A stretch of 64,000 nucleotides of DNA from Mycobacterium tilburgii (GTDB lineage Bacteria; Actinomycetota; Actinomycetes; Mycobacteriales; Mycobacteriaceae). A program made the translations under genes and the position numbers. Positions 42,770 to 52,901 of this stretch are shown here, one piece after another. Within the stretch, counting starts at the first letter, position 1. Every line of letters starts with the position of its first letter. The stretch spans positions 1 through 64,000 of the forward strand of contig NZ_LR655700.1 in NCBI RefSeq assembly GCF_902168065.1, read 5' to 3'. Below the pieces are notes generated by a model. It was not told the DNA's origin. It did no database searches and was given only the letters and a program-made list of their open reading frames with translations.

Positions 42770-43306
42770 GTGGCTCGGGGTGTGAGCACTTCGCGAGCGT
42801 CGGAGGAGGCTGTATTGATGAAGGCGCTCTACGACGCGCACGCAGCCGTCTTGTGGCGCTACGCGCTGCGGTTGACCGGCGATCGAAGTCATGCCGAGGA
42901 CGTCGTCCAGGAAACGTTGCTGCGGGCATGGCAGCACCCGGAAGTCGTTGGCGACACCGAGCGGTCGGTACGTGCCTGGTTGTTCACCGTGGCCCGGAAC
43001 ATGATCACCGACGACCGGCGCAGCGCGCGCTATCGTAATGTCGTCGGCTCGCTTGACGAAGAGGTAGCCCCGGAACAAGCGACGCCCGACGAGGTCAACG
43101 CGGCGCTGGACCGTCTGCTGATCGCGGAAGCGATGACGCAATTGTCCGCGGAACACCGGGCCGTCATCGAGCGGTCCTAGCTACCGCGGATGGACCACCG
43201 CGCAGATTGCTGCAGACCTCGAAATAGCCGAGGGAACTGTGAAGTCCCAACTTAACACTACGTCGTGCGGGCTTTGCGGCTCACTCTGCAGGAACTAGGA
43301 GTCACC
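42770..43306 (+). pseudogene. sigL: ECF sigma factor SigL, C-terminal frameshifts
   Basis: GTG at 42770 after CAGGAGGTGATC gives ARGVSTSRASEEAVLMKAL. Region 2 is intact (RYALRLTGDRSHAEDVVQET, LLRAWQHPEVVGDTERSVRA). The frame ends at a TAG at 43178-43180 right after LSAEHRAVIERS. Region 4 (GWTTAQIAADLEIAEGTVKS) continues in another frame, and the tail RALRLTLQELGVT in a third. Without region 4 the factor could not bind -35 elements. SigL controls secretion, redox and polyketide genes in M. tuberculosis. Lies 55 bases after map. Confidence 0.9.
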
Positions 43307-43726
43307 TGGGCGGCCTCGTCCGGCCGCGGCCGCCGTGCTGGCGGCCGGTGTGTTCTTGGGCGTTCAGGGCGTCTAGCCACATTCCTCGTCCCCGACGGCC
43401 ACCCAGCCCGTGGCCGCATCATCGGAGATGGTGCAGGTGGGGGACCACCATGCTGGCGTCGACGGTGCAGTTGTCCAGCCAGCACTGGGGGACCGCGATC
43501 AATTTGAAGTGCGTCTGCCTGGCTTCGCCGTACGCGCACCACGACACACTGACGATGGTTGTTGGTGGGTCGCGACGGCAGCAAGACGCGGTTGGCGACC
43601 TGGGTGGCCGAGCCCGGCCATACCGCGACGCCCGCCGCGAGCATTTCGACGCCGATCGAGCAGATCGCTGCCGTGCAGGTGGTGGCCGCCGACAGAGGTC
43701 AGGTTCTGCTGGAACGCTCGCTGTAA
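43307..43726 (+). pseudogene. rslA: anti-sigma factor RslA, C-terminal remnant
   Basis: Only the part after the zinc-binding domain is left. A hydrophobic piece AAAVLAAGVFLGVQGV followed by TAG (43375) marks the transmembrane helix. The extracytoplasmic domain reads TTMLASTVQLSSQHWGTAIN, CVCLASPYAHHDTLTMVV and then, in another frame, GRDGSKTRLATWVAEPGHTA to GQVLLERSL at TAA 43724. The N-terminal HxxxCxxC anti-sigma domain is missing. RslA is the redox-sensing anti-sigma factor of SigL, so the pair has been lost as a unit. Confidence 0.8.
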
Positions 43727-43793
43727 GCCCGGCAGGTGAACCACCCGGTCACCTGACTCGTGTCAAAGGTATCGTCTCAATCGAACTCTAGGT

Positions 43794-45377
43794 GAGCAGA
43801 TACCTTGGAAGTACCGGGCTGTCGACCACATCGTCGAGTGTCTCGCGTCGATCGGCGCAGACCACATCTTGGGAGTGGACGGCGCCAATATCGAAGATCT
43901 TTACGACTCTGCACATTCTCACAACGGTGTGACTGCGGTACTGGCAAGCACGAATTCTCGGCCGCCACCATGGCCGACGGGTACAGCCGCAGCGGGGCCG
44001 GTCTGGGTGTGGTTGCCGCGACGTTGGGCGGCGGTGCACTGAATCTTGTAGCGGCCCTTGGGGAGTCGCTGACCAGCCGAGTCCCGGTGCTGGCGCTGGT
44101 CGGCCAGACACCGACCACGCTGGACGGTCGCGGCAGCTTTCGAGACACCAGCGGTCACAACGGCTCGTTGGATGCCGAGGCGGTGTTCGCGGCGGTATCG
44201 GTGTATCCCGAGCGAGTGCTGCGGCCGGCTGATATCGGCGCGGCGTTGTCCCGGCCGTCGCGGCGGCGCACAGTGGAGTACCGGCAGTGTTGTTGTCGTT
44301 AACCAAGGATATTCAGCAGGAACCCGTCATCATGGAGGCCATGCCGGCGGTGCCGGCCACCGACCGCGACCGATCGGAAACCCGCATCCGGTCGTGCCTG
44401 TGCTGCGCGAGGCCGACGGTCCGATCACGATCATCGCGGGCGAACAGGTGGCCCGCGACGACGCCCGTAGAGAGCTCGAGCAGCTGCGCGCGGTGCTGCT
44501 TGCCCGGGTCGCAACCGTGCCCGACGCCAAAGATGATTCGGGCACACTGGGATTCGTCCGTTTGTCCGCGTTCGGGGTGACCGGTGTCATGGGCCATCCG
44601 GGTGTCGCTGAGGCGGTCGCCGCCAGCGCCGTATGCCTGGTGATCGGCACCCGGCTGCCGGTCACCGCCCAGGCCGGTCTGGACGAGGCGCTGGCGGCCG
44701 TGCACACCGTCTCCATCGGTTCGGCCCGCCCGTACATTCCCTGCCCGCATGTGCACACCGAGGACTTACGTGCCACGTTGCGGATGCTGACCCAGCCGCT
44801 GTCCGGGAGCGGACGGCTAACGGGCGTAATGGTTCCCCGATGTCGTACGACGCTCCGAGCTGACACCACCGTCATATGTCGGCACCGGCGTGCGCTACCG
44901 ACGCGATGGCGGTGCTCGACACGATGGACTGCCCGACGGCGCCGACATCGTGTCGACGCGTGCAACACCGGTGCGTCCGCCGTGCACTGCTTGTCACCGC
45001 GGCGCGACGGTAGGTTTACCGTCGCGTTGGGAATGGGTGGCATGGGCTACAGCTTCGGTGCCGGCATCGGGATGACCTTCGGTCGGGCCAACACCAGCCG
45101 ATCGGACGGGCGCACCGTCGTGATCGCCCGCGACGGCGCATTTTTCATGCACGGCATGGAGGTGCACACCGCAGTGCAGTACCGGCTGCCGGGTGACGTT
45201 CGTGCTGTTCAACAACAACGCCGCGCCGGGCTCGCCACCGCCGTGCGCACGGCCCTCGAGATCGACGGACCGGCGGTGATCAGTGTCGAGTGTGCCGCCG
45301 ACGAGCTCCCCACCGTTCGCGCCCTTTCTCACCAAGAAGACAGAATCCAGTGCCACGTAACAGCTTTCGACCATTAA
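43794..45377 (+). pseudogene. thiamine-diphosphate enzyme of the acetolactate synthase family, frameshifted
   Basis: Pieces in several frames line up with one ThDP enzyme. The pyrimidine domain has KYRAVDHIVECLASIGADHI, ANIEDLYDSAH, then KHEFSAATMADGYSRSGAG, with the catalytic Glu in H-E-F. The middle domain has LREADGPITIIAGEQVARDD and GHPGVAEAVAASAVCLVIGT. The pyrophosphate domain has FTVALGMGGMGYSFGAGIGM, then VVIARDGAFFMHGMEVHTAV and FVLFNNNA; the usual GDG is written RDG here. Six or so shifts. It opens a run of same-strand genes (START-like, KAS-III-like, aminotransferase), so it was probably the first gene of a biosynthetic operon. Confidence 0.8.
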
Positions 45378-45400
45378 GGAGAGATGCCACAATGTCCTGC

Positions 45401-46028
45401 CAGCGCTTGAAGATATACCCGGCGTCATCGACGGGGTCACCCGAATCGAAACCTCACCGCGGAAGAAGACCACACCGCTGGTCATGGACATGATGCGTTT
45501 GGTGTACCCGCACGATCAGGTTTTCGGGGAGTACTGCACCGTCAACTATTACATCGACTGCCCCCGGATGAGCTTTACGAGTATCTGTCCGACACCCGCA
45601 GCCTCGAGGAGTGGACCTACAGCCTGAGAGGGTTCACCCCGACCGACGAGCCGGGTTTGTGGCTGGCGTACGACCGACTCGACTCGGAGACCGGATCTAC
45701 ACCCGCACCGTCGCCAATCCGGTGGCCCGCACCGTCGACTATCACTGCGCATGGGATCAGGGCAAGCACCCGTGGATGATCTATCTGATGCGTGTCATTG
45801 ACGCGCAGGTGGTGCTGAACAAGCCGGGTTCGGTTGTGCTGTGGACGAATTGTCACCACCCGTTCTACGACGAGAACCCGTACCCGGAAACCGCGCCGCC
45901 GCAGCGGTCGGAGACTTCTGGGACATGTTTTGAGCCGGACATCTGTTGGAGATGAAGAACCTCAAGGCAATCGCCGAGTACCTCCACCGCAATGGCCTCT
46001 CGGTCACCCCCGACTGGATGAAAATGAG
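45401..46028 (+). pseudogene. SRPBCC/START-like domain protein, frameshifted
   Basis: The frames read VPALEDIPGVIDGVTRIETS, MMRLVYPHDQVFGEYCTVNY, then PDELYEYLSDTRSLEEWTYS, FTPTDEPGLWLAYDRL, RIYTRTVANPVARTVDYHCA and MFWAGHLLEMKNLKAIAEYL. The pattern of a polyketide-cyclase/START-like fold (C-x-Y-x-I-D-C-P-P-D-E-L-Y-E-Y-L) is clear although the ligand is not. Three or more shifts. It lies between the ThDP enzyme and the KAS-III-like gene, on the same strand with short spacers. Confidence 0.65.
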
Positions 46029-46034
46029 CACACC

Positions 46035-47058
46035 ATGGGCACATCAAGCGTCGGCCTGATCGACGTCTCCACCTATCTGCCCGGGCCGCCGATTCCCCGC
46101 GGACTACTATGCCCAATTCGCCGAAACCGACGACCTCCGGGACAACGTCGTGTTCCGGGCGACGAAGTTCCGCCATCACGTCGGACCGGAGGAAAGCTCC
46201 ATCGACATGATCGAGCAGGCGGTGCAAGGCCTGATCGAACGGCACGGGCACGACGTCGTCGAGGGCGCCGATGTGCTGATCACCCACACCCAGGTGCCGG
46301 ACATGGCGTTTTACGGGCAGGGTGGTGGCATCGCGCACCGGCTCGCGGCTTATGGCCGTCGTGGGTGCCCAATCTCAACAACGGCGGTTGCGCCGCGTTT
46401 GTGTTGGCGCTCAACGTCGCTCGGAAGCTACTGGCATCGGGGGAGAGACACACCGCGCTGATCGCGATCGCGAAGAACGCGGCCGGCCAATTCTTCGATC
46501 AGCCGACGATTCGCGGCAAGGCGCAGTCGGCGGTGCCCGGCGACGGCGCCGCGGTCGGGCTGGTCACGGTGAGTGATCAATCGCCGATCCTCGACGTCGA
46601 GTGCCGCACCTACGGCGAACACGCCGGAGAGATGACGCTGTCCTTCGACCCGCTCCGGAAGTGGTGGCAGACCGGCCCTGGTGAGGGAAGCATCGGCTTC
46701 ACCGAAAGCAAGATCACCAAGGTGCTGGCCCGGGGCAACCGGCAAGTTCCCGAGATGGCGTACGCGGTTTGTGACCGGATCGGTTTGCCCGCCAAGGACA
46801 TCGACCTGTTGGTCACCAACCAGCCGAACCGGGCGTTCCTGCGGCACTGGCGTGATGCACTCGAGGTGCCCGCCGAGCGTCACCGCGACATGTTCGACGA
46901 ATGCGAGAACCTGTTCGGCGCCGGCATCCCAATCAACCTCGACCGCGCGATCTCTGGCGGCCAACTCAACGCCGGTGACGTGGTGCTGATGGCCCGGGTG
47001 CGCCCATGCCGGTGATTTCGCCGGCGTCGCGGCGGTGGGGTGGGACGGCCGCGGGTGA
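46035..47058 (+). pseudogene. 3-oxoacyl-ACP synthase III-like (KAS III) enzyme, frameshifted
   Basis: ATG at 46035 gives GTSSVGLIDVSTYLPGPPIP. A shift near 46098 moves to FRATKFRHHVGPEESSIDMI and THTQVPDMAFYGQGGGIAH, and a second near 46360 to PNLNNGGCAAFVLALNVARK, with the nucleophile Cys in GGCAAF. The rest runs well (VPGDGAAVGLVTVSDQSPIL, LVTNQPNRAFLRHWRDALEV, INLDRAISGGQLNAGDVVLM). A last shift near 46998 restores AHAGDFAGVAAVGWDGRG and a TGA at 47056. That TGA overlaps the next gene's ATG (TGATG), so the two were translationally coupled. Three lesions in all. Confidence 0.8.
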
Positions 47059-47762
47059 TGCGGCCCATGCTGAGTGCGGTTGCCACCGAGGCGGACGGCG
47101 TGTTTCCCCATGCGACCGATCCACTTGCGCTGTCGCTGAACGAGAATCCTTTCCCGCCGCTGCCCGCGGTGCGATCGGTGCTGGTACGCGTCGACGACGC
47201 GGTTAACCGTTATCCGGAGTTCCTGCCGGAACGGCTGCGCGGCGTGATCGCGAGCCGCATCGGGGTGCCCGCCGGCCAGGTGGTGCTCGGCGCGAGTGCC
47301 ACGGGAGTGGTGCTGCAAGTTCTGCAGGCGCTGACCGCTCCGGGTGACACGATGGTCATGGTCGACACCGACCTTCGACGGTTATCCCATCATCGAGCGG
47401 ATGGCCGGCTGAAGGCGGTGGCCGTGCTGATCGACAAGGGGGCCACAACGACTTCAACCGGCTCGCCGATGCGGCCGCGACCGCTTGTGTGGTGGTGTGC
47501 CGACCGCACAACCCCACCGGGACCCTGGAACCGGTGTCGCACCTCTTGCGGTTTCTGCGGCGGGTGCCGCGTGATACCGTGGTGCTGCTCGACGAGGCCT
47601 ACATCGAGTTCGCCGCGCCCGATCATTGGATCGATATTGCGACGCTGATACCGCGTTTCCCGAACGTGGTGGTCCGGACGTTCTCCAAGGCGTACGGGTT
47701 GGCCGGGCTGTGCACCAACTGTTTTCCAAAACGGAAGGCAACGTGTCGTTCCACAGCGTAAC
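47058..47762 (+). pseudogene. PLP aminotransferase of the histidinol-phosphate aminotransferase type, truncated
   Basis: ATG at 47058 gives MRPMLSAVATEADGVFPHAT, then LSLNENPFPPLPAVRSVLVR and VVLGASATGVVLQVLQALTA. After a shift near 47380 it reads TACVVVCRPHNPTGTLEPVS and VVLLDEAYIEFAAPDHWIDI. RTFSKAYGLAGL holds the Schiff-base Lys (near 47690). The protein then breaks off: the C-terminal small domain of about 100 residues is missing. The PHNPTG and D-E-A-Y motifs make class I/II PLP enzyme certain. It would aminate a keto product of the preceding enzymes (inference). Confidence 0.75.
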
Positions 47763-47919
47763 CACGACCGCCTAACCGCTGCCGCGTCCCGGCGACGGCC
47801 TGGCGCCCAAACCCCTCACGTTGCCGGCCGGCAAGTTGCGCGACGTGCTGGGCATCCGCGAGGTCAGCTACACCAGGGGTGACACCGTGTTGGCTCTCAA
47901 AGAGCTGCGGCTGCAATGA
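47715..47919 (+). pseudogene. C-terminal fragment of an unrecognised protein
   Basis: In the frame after the aminotransferase break the sequence reads LFSKTEGNVSFHSVTTTA, a TAA, then PLPRPGDGLAPKPLTLPAGK and LRDVLGIREVSYTRGDTVLA, ending LKELRLQ at TGA 47917-47919. The TGA overlaps the next ATG (ATGA). It looks like the tail of another gene of the operon joined to the aminotransferase by a deletion. Family not recognised. Confidence 0.4.
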
Positions 47920-48227
47920 AAATCAGAGTCGGATATGCCGTGTCGCTGCTGGGCAGCTCCGCCAGCCATGCCTACCTCTACGTCCACGGGTACCACCATA
48001 TTCCGGTGATCGGTATAGCCTTCCTGCTTCAGGCCAGTGTCTCGTTCGCGCTGGCGCTGCTAATCCTGCTGGGCGGTCCTTGGTGGTTGCGCTTGGCGGC
48101 GGGGGCCACGGCCGGCGGATCGCTGATCGCCTTCGTGCTGTCGCGGACGGCAGCTTGTTCGGCTTCGCTGAGAGTGGTTGGGATCCTGCACCGTACGCGG
48201 CGATCAGCGTGGGCGCCGAAGCTCTGA
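47916..48227 (+). pseudogene. small multi-pass membrane protein, 3' frameshift
   Basis: ATG at 47916 overlaps the preceding stop (ATGA). The product has three hydrophobic segments: VSLLGSSASHAYLYVHGYHH region, IGIAFLLQASVSFALALLIL and WLRLAAGATAGGSLIAFVLS. The open frame ends in a basic, non-hydrophobic tail. In another frame the sequence after LSRT continues LFGFAESGWDPAPYAAISVG, which is the more natural fourth segment, so a one-base shift near 48150 is likely. Function unknown; last gene of the decayed operon. Confidence 0.5.
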
Positions 48228-48267
48228 GACGGTATTGCTCTGGGGTTGTACGGCGTCTGCGCCGGCA

Positions 48268-49355
48268 TCAGGCGGGGCTCGCGGCGAGCTCGGAGCCGCC
48301 CCAGCGCTGCTCGAGCCGAACCTTCAGCGACTGCGCGGGCCTTTCGATCAGGAACCAGCTCAGCGCGGCCAGCGGCAACCTCGCCGCCGTCGCAATGATC
48401 GCGAACACGAGCGGATTCAGATGTCCGAGACCGCTGATGATCAGCAGTTGCTGGATCGGTAACGCGTAAATGTATGTGCCATAATACAAATCGGTAGGCA
48501 GCCTCAGGTACTCGTTGTTAATGAGGGCACCGGAGACGATGAGGGCGTACGCCAACGGCAGCGCGCCGATCAGGCGGTAGTCTGGCAGCAGGCTCGACGC
48601 GGCGACGATCACGACGCTCGCCGCGACGAACGACCATCGCGCGGGAATCGCGTCCTTCCACTGATCCATGACGGCACCCGTGGCGAACATGATGGTGAAA
48701 CGCGCGATGCACTGCGCGTTGCTCCACGTCCCGGGAAACGTTATGGGCGGTAGAGATGCAGCGAGACACACCGCCAGTGCCAACATCACCACCGACGTCC
48801 ACCGGCGCCGACCCAACCCCACCAGACCGAGCACGACAACAGCGGCATAGCACAGCACCTCGTAGATCAGCGATAGATCAGCGTCCACAGTGAGCCGTTC
48901 CAGACACCCGGGTAGGGGATCCCGGCCGGTGTTCCACCGACATCGAACTTCAGCAGCGCCACGGCACTGTTGCCCAGGACGTATTCGAAGGTCGCGCTGG
49001 ACAGCAGTAGCTTCGCGCCCGATCCGCCCTGCATCGTCACGTCGATCGGCGCGATGACAAAAGCGGTTTACCACCAGGCAGACGTAGAGGCCGGGCAGGA
49101 TGCGCAGCGCGCGCGACTACGACTACATAGTCAGGCACCAGCGGGTTGTTGAGCCAACTCGCGGTGATGAGGAAACCCGAGATCGCTGAAGAAGCCGTCG
49201 ACACCCAGCCCGAACAGCAATTGCCGCACCGGACCCGATGGCGGCAGGACGCCGGTGAGGGCGAACGAGTGCCACAGGATCACCTCGGCAGCCATCGCCA
49301 GCCGCAACGCATTCAGCGCGTTGCTACGCGGATCGAATACCTGCCTGAGCTTCAT
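48268..49355 (-). pseudogene. acyltransferase-3 family membrane protein (copy 1), broken
   Basis: The start at 49355 gives MKLRQVFDPRSNALNALRLA and AAEVILWHSFALTGVLPPSG, with the R-x10-H motif of the family. Lesions follow near 49170 and between 49130 and 48890. The rest is open: LIYEVLCYAAVVVLGLVGLG, SLLPDYRLIGALPLAYALIV, YYGTYIYALPIQQLLIISGL and the end LSWFLIERPAQSLKVRLEQR at 48268. It is about 60 per cent alike by eye to copies 2-4. The family O-acylates sugars of envelope glycolipids or polysaccharides. Confidence 0.85.
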
Positions 49356-49448
49356 GCGCCGTCACCCCGCCGTCCGCATTCCCCGCGTAATGCCGTTTTA
49401 GTTAATCGCATTCATGGACTTTTTGCGCGCGCGTCTTATAATCGGTGA

Positions 49449-50530
49449 TCAGGCCCGCAGTGCTGCTTCAGTTCCTGCCGGTGTAGCGAGTTCGGCGCCG
49501 ACAGGCTTCCGCTCGACCTTCCGTTTGAGCCGGAATCTCAGTGGTCGCACGGGCTTTTCGCTCAGGAACCAGCTCAGCGCGGCCAGCGGCAGGGTGGCGA
49601 AGGTCGAGAGGACGAAGAACAACATGGGGTTCAGCGCGGCCAGCCTGCAGATGACCAGCAACTGCTGGACCGGGAATGCGTAAATATTAGGTGCCGTAAG
49701 ACAAATCGGTGCGCAACCGCAATCGTTCGTGCTGGAGCAGCAAGCTCGAAACGATGATGGCGTAGGCCAGCGGCAGGGCGCCGACCAACCGATAGTCGGA
49801 CAGCAGGCTCGACGCCGCAACGGCGAGCACGCTCAGCGCCACCAGCGACCACCGGGCGGGAATGACGTCGCGCCACAGATACATCGCCGCGCCGGCCGAA
49901 AAAATGATCGCGAAGCGAATCGCGAGCTGCGTGTTGGTCCACGGCCCGGGGTAGCTCAGCGGCGGCAGCAGAATCGCCGCGATGATGCCGAGGGCCAGGA
50001 CCCCGACCGGAAGCCAGCGGCGATTCGCCAGTTCGGCCAGGCCCAGCCCGGCAGCCGCCAGGTAGCACAGCACTTCCCACACCAGGGTCCATCCGGTCCA
50101 TTCCACACCCCGTGCTCCAGAACCCCGCGGGGTGTTCCATCGATATCCAGTGCCAGCGCCGACAGCAGCGTGCTGTTCTTCACCACGTATTCGAATGGTG
50201 CGCTGGACAACAGCAGCCTCGACGCAGCGCCACCCTGTATCGCCACGCCGAGCGGGGCGAGGACGAACGCGGTCACCACCAGACACACCCACAGCCCGGG
50301 CAGGATCCGCGACGCCCGAACGACAAGATAGTCACGCAGGTTGGGATTGCCGAGCCAACTCGAGGTGATCAGAAACCCGGATAGCGCGAAGAACCCGTCG
50401 ACCCCGGTCGAAAAGAGAAACTAAAACGGGTTTGGCCGACACGCCGTGTGATCCGTGATGGGAAACGAATGCCACAGGATCACTTCGGCCGCCAATAACA
50501 GCCGCCACGCGTTTAGCGTGGTTCCGGGGC
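49449..50530 (-). pseudogene. acyltransferase-3 family membrane protein (copy 2), broken
   Basis: The N-terminal region TLNAWRLLLAAEVILWHSFP (R-x10-H intact) is followed by a TAG near 50424 and a length change, then STGVDGFFALSGFLITSSWL. A shift leads to MCLVVTAFVLAPLGVAIQGG. The core reads TLVWEVLCYLAAAGLGLAEL and SLLSDYRLVGALPLAYAIIV. After a shift at about 49690 it ends IYAFPVQQLLVICRLAALNP and LSWFLSEKPVRPLRFRLKRK at 49449. At least four lesions. Confidence 0.85.
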
Positions 50531-50739
50531 TACACAGCAAAGACCGCGTCCGGCGTCAACACTGACCCGGGCGTTGATCCGCGACGCAAGAACTGCTGGG
50601 ACGTGCGGGGCAGACCCTGGCTCTGCGCCATCAGCCGACGCTTCAGCACCCCCACGAATTTCGATTGTAGGCGTGGTTGGGCCCCGGCGCGTATCGCGGA
50701 GCGCACCGCGGCTATCTCCGCGCGCAACAGCGCCGACGA
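50531..50739 (-). other. spacer between acyltransferase copies with an unassigned reading frame
   Basis: A minus-strand frame (RAEIAAVRSAIRAGAQPRLQ ... KFVGVLKRRLMAQSQGLPRT) is open for 65 codons and has coding-like composition, but no start site context and no motif that I recognise. It may be a fragment of a lost gene between copies 2 and 3, or chance. Confidence 0.3.
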
Positions 50740-51819
50740 TCACCGGGCGCGCTGGGATTTGGAGAGCTCGGCGGCGCCCCACTTTCGTTTGAGCCGAGAC
50801 TTCAGCGACTGAGCGGGCTTCTCTATCAGGAACCAGCTGAACGCGGCGAGCGGCACCACGGCCGCCGCCGAAAGACCGGCAAACGCGAACAGCGGCAACG
50901 TCGCGAGCCCGCAACTTGCCAGCAACTGCTGCATCGGGAACGCGTAAATGTAGACGCCATACGACAAGTCGGTGCGCAATCGCAACCGCTGGTCGTGAAT
51001 CATCGCCGCGGCAACGATGACGGTGTAGGCCAGGGGCAGCGCGGCCACCACCCGGTAATCCGGCAGCAGCGCGGCCGCGACGACGACGATGACCACACTC
51101 ACTGCGACGAGTGACCAACGAGCCGGAATGGCGTCCCGCCACTGATACATCACGGCGCCGGCCGCGAACATCATGGCCGACCGCACCGCGAGTTGCGGGA
51201 TGGTCCACACACCGGGAAAGGTCAGCGGCGGCACGAACAGCGCCCCAATCACGGCGGCCGCCAAGATCATCGGTGATACCCAACGCCGATTGGCCAGCCC
51301 GGCCACGCCGATGCCCGCGACGGCGAGGTAGCATAGCAATTCCCAGATCAGTGACCACAGCGACGCGTTCCAGCCGCCGTCGGCGAATGGGACCCCGACC
51401 GGTGTTTCGCCTACATTGTGGTGGAGATAGGCCACAGCACTGTTTTTCAGGACGTACTCGATCGGCGCGAATGACGTCAATAGTTTGACCGCCGAACCTC
51501 CGTTGAGCGCCAGATTGACCGGCGCGAACACGAACGCGGTGACGATCAGGCAAATGTAGAAGCCGGGCAGAATGCGCAGCGCCCGCGCGGTCAGAAAATC
51601 GCGGAGTTTAGGATCATTGACCCAGCTGGCGGTGATCAGGAATCCCGAGATCGCGAAAAATCCGTCCACGCCGACTGAGAAGAGAAGCTGCAGCAGCAGA
51701 TCGGGTGGGGTGCGGCCGGTGACCGGCCAGGAATGAAACACCATGACCTCGGCTGCCAGCCCCTGCCGAAACAGATTCAGTGCATTGTTTCGGGGGTCGA
51801 ACACCTGCCCTAGCTTCAT
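50740..51819 (-). CDS. acyltransferase-3 family membrane protein (copy 3), intact
   Basis: ATG at 51819 gives MKLGQVFDPRNNALNLFRQG and 359 residues; an in-frame codon 15 residues upstream is not shared by the other copies. The family motif is R18-x10-H29 (FRQGLAAEVMVFHSWPVTG). GVDGFFAISGFLITASWV marks the second conserved region. About ten hydrophobic helices follow, and the end is SWFLIEKPAQSLKSRLKRKW. Such proteins move acyl groups across or at the membrane onto sugars. It is the only uninterrupted member of four tandem copies, which suggests that one function of the set is still needed. Neighbours: rmlB/rmlC upstream. Confidence 0.9.
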   Translation of the reverse strand: MKLGQVFDPRNNALNLFRQGLAAEVMVFHSWPVTGRTPPDLLLQLLFSVGVDGFFAISGFLITASWVNDPKLRDFLTARALRILPGFYICLIVTAFVFAPVNLALNGGSAVKLLTSFAPIEYVLKNSAVAYLHHNVGETPVGVPFADGGWNASLWSLIWELLCYLAVAGIGVAGLANRRWVSPMILAAAVIGALFVPPLTFPGVWTIPQLAVRSAMMFAAGAVMYQWRDAIPARWSLVAVSVVIVVVAAALLPDYRVVAALPLAYTVIVAAAMIHDQRLRLRTDLSYGVYIYAFPMQQLLASCGLATLPLFAFAGLSAAAVVPLAAFSWFLIEKPAQSLKSRLKRKWGAAELSKSQRAR

Positions 51820-51966
51820 GAGCCCATATCTGTGTCTGTTGAGTCCGCCCGCACCGCTGACCATGGTGATTGGCGCGCAACCGAAGGCAGCCCGCGCCGA
51901 ATGAGGTCCGCGGCAAACGTACTACGTGGTTCCCGCGATCCCTCCGTCCGATGTTCGGCGGCGGGA

Positions 51967-52809
51967 TCAATGACATTGCGTTTTCAGCTTGCCATCGGCG
52001 TTGGCGGGCGACTTGTGCTTGAAGCGTGATTTGAGCGACAGCGCACGCTTCTCGACCACAAACCAGCTCAGGGGCGGCCAGCGGCACCGTGCACAGGGCC
52101 GCGACGATGGTGAACGGAACTGGGGGCAGGAAGCCGAGACCGCAAATGACGAGCGAACACGACAGCGAAGCGGGCTACCAGCTGTGGGATGGTCTCGACC
52201 GCGAATACCGGATAGGAGAGCAGGGCCGACGCCGCGACCGCGACGACGAACACCAGTGGGGCGGGCCAGCGGCGTTTGAGCCCGGCCAGACCGGCAACCG
52301 CGACGGCGACATAGCAGATCACTTCGAAGGCCAGGGTCCACAACTGGCCGTCCCACACACCCGGCCACGGAACTCCGGTCGGTGTGCCCGCGATTCCGAC
52401 ATGGCAGAAGTTCAGCAAGCCGTTGTTCAGCACGTATTTGACCGGCGCCAGGGACAGCCAGATCGCCGCGACCGGGTCGCCCTGGATCGCCACCCCGATC
52501 GGAGCGATCACGAACGCCACGACGAGCAGGCAGACCCATAACCCCGGAAAGATGCGCAGGGCCCGCGCGGCGGCGTATTCGCGCAGCCGCGGGTTGTGGA
52601 CCCAGCTGCCGGTGATCAGGAATCCGGAAATCACGAAGAACCCGTCCACCCAGACCTGGGTGATCAGCTGGTCGAACGGAGGAACAAGCTTGCGGCCGGT
52701 GAGAGGCCACGAGTGCGCCAGAATCACGCCCGTTGCCAGAATCAGGCGCCAGACGTTCTGCGCATTACATCGGGGGATCGAATGCCCGCGCGAGATTCTG
52801 CGCTTTCAT
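51967..52809 (-). pseudogene. acyltransferase-3 family membrane protein (copy 4), broken with internal deletion
   Basis: ATG at 52809 gives MKAQNLARAFDPPM and then a stop. The next frame reads VILAHSWPLTGRKLVPPFDQ, VWVDGFFVISGFLITGSWVH and so on to ETIPQLVARFAVVF. From there about 80 residues (YQWRDAIPARWSLV to YIYAFP in copy 3) are absent. The sequence resumes with LSWFVVEKRALSLKSRFKHK and ends at 51967. So there is an early frameshift, an internal deletion and a late shift. Confidence 0.85.
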
Positions 52810-52901
52810 GGGTCCACCCGTCGTCGTCCCCCGCGTTGTCGGCAATCGTAACGTCAGCCAAACGCCGGTCAGAGGCGGAATTTTGAAACGACGGTGCGTG
52901 G

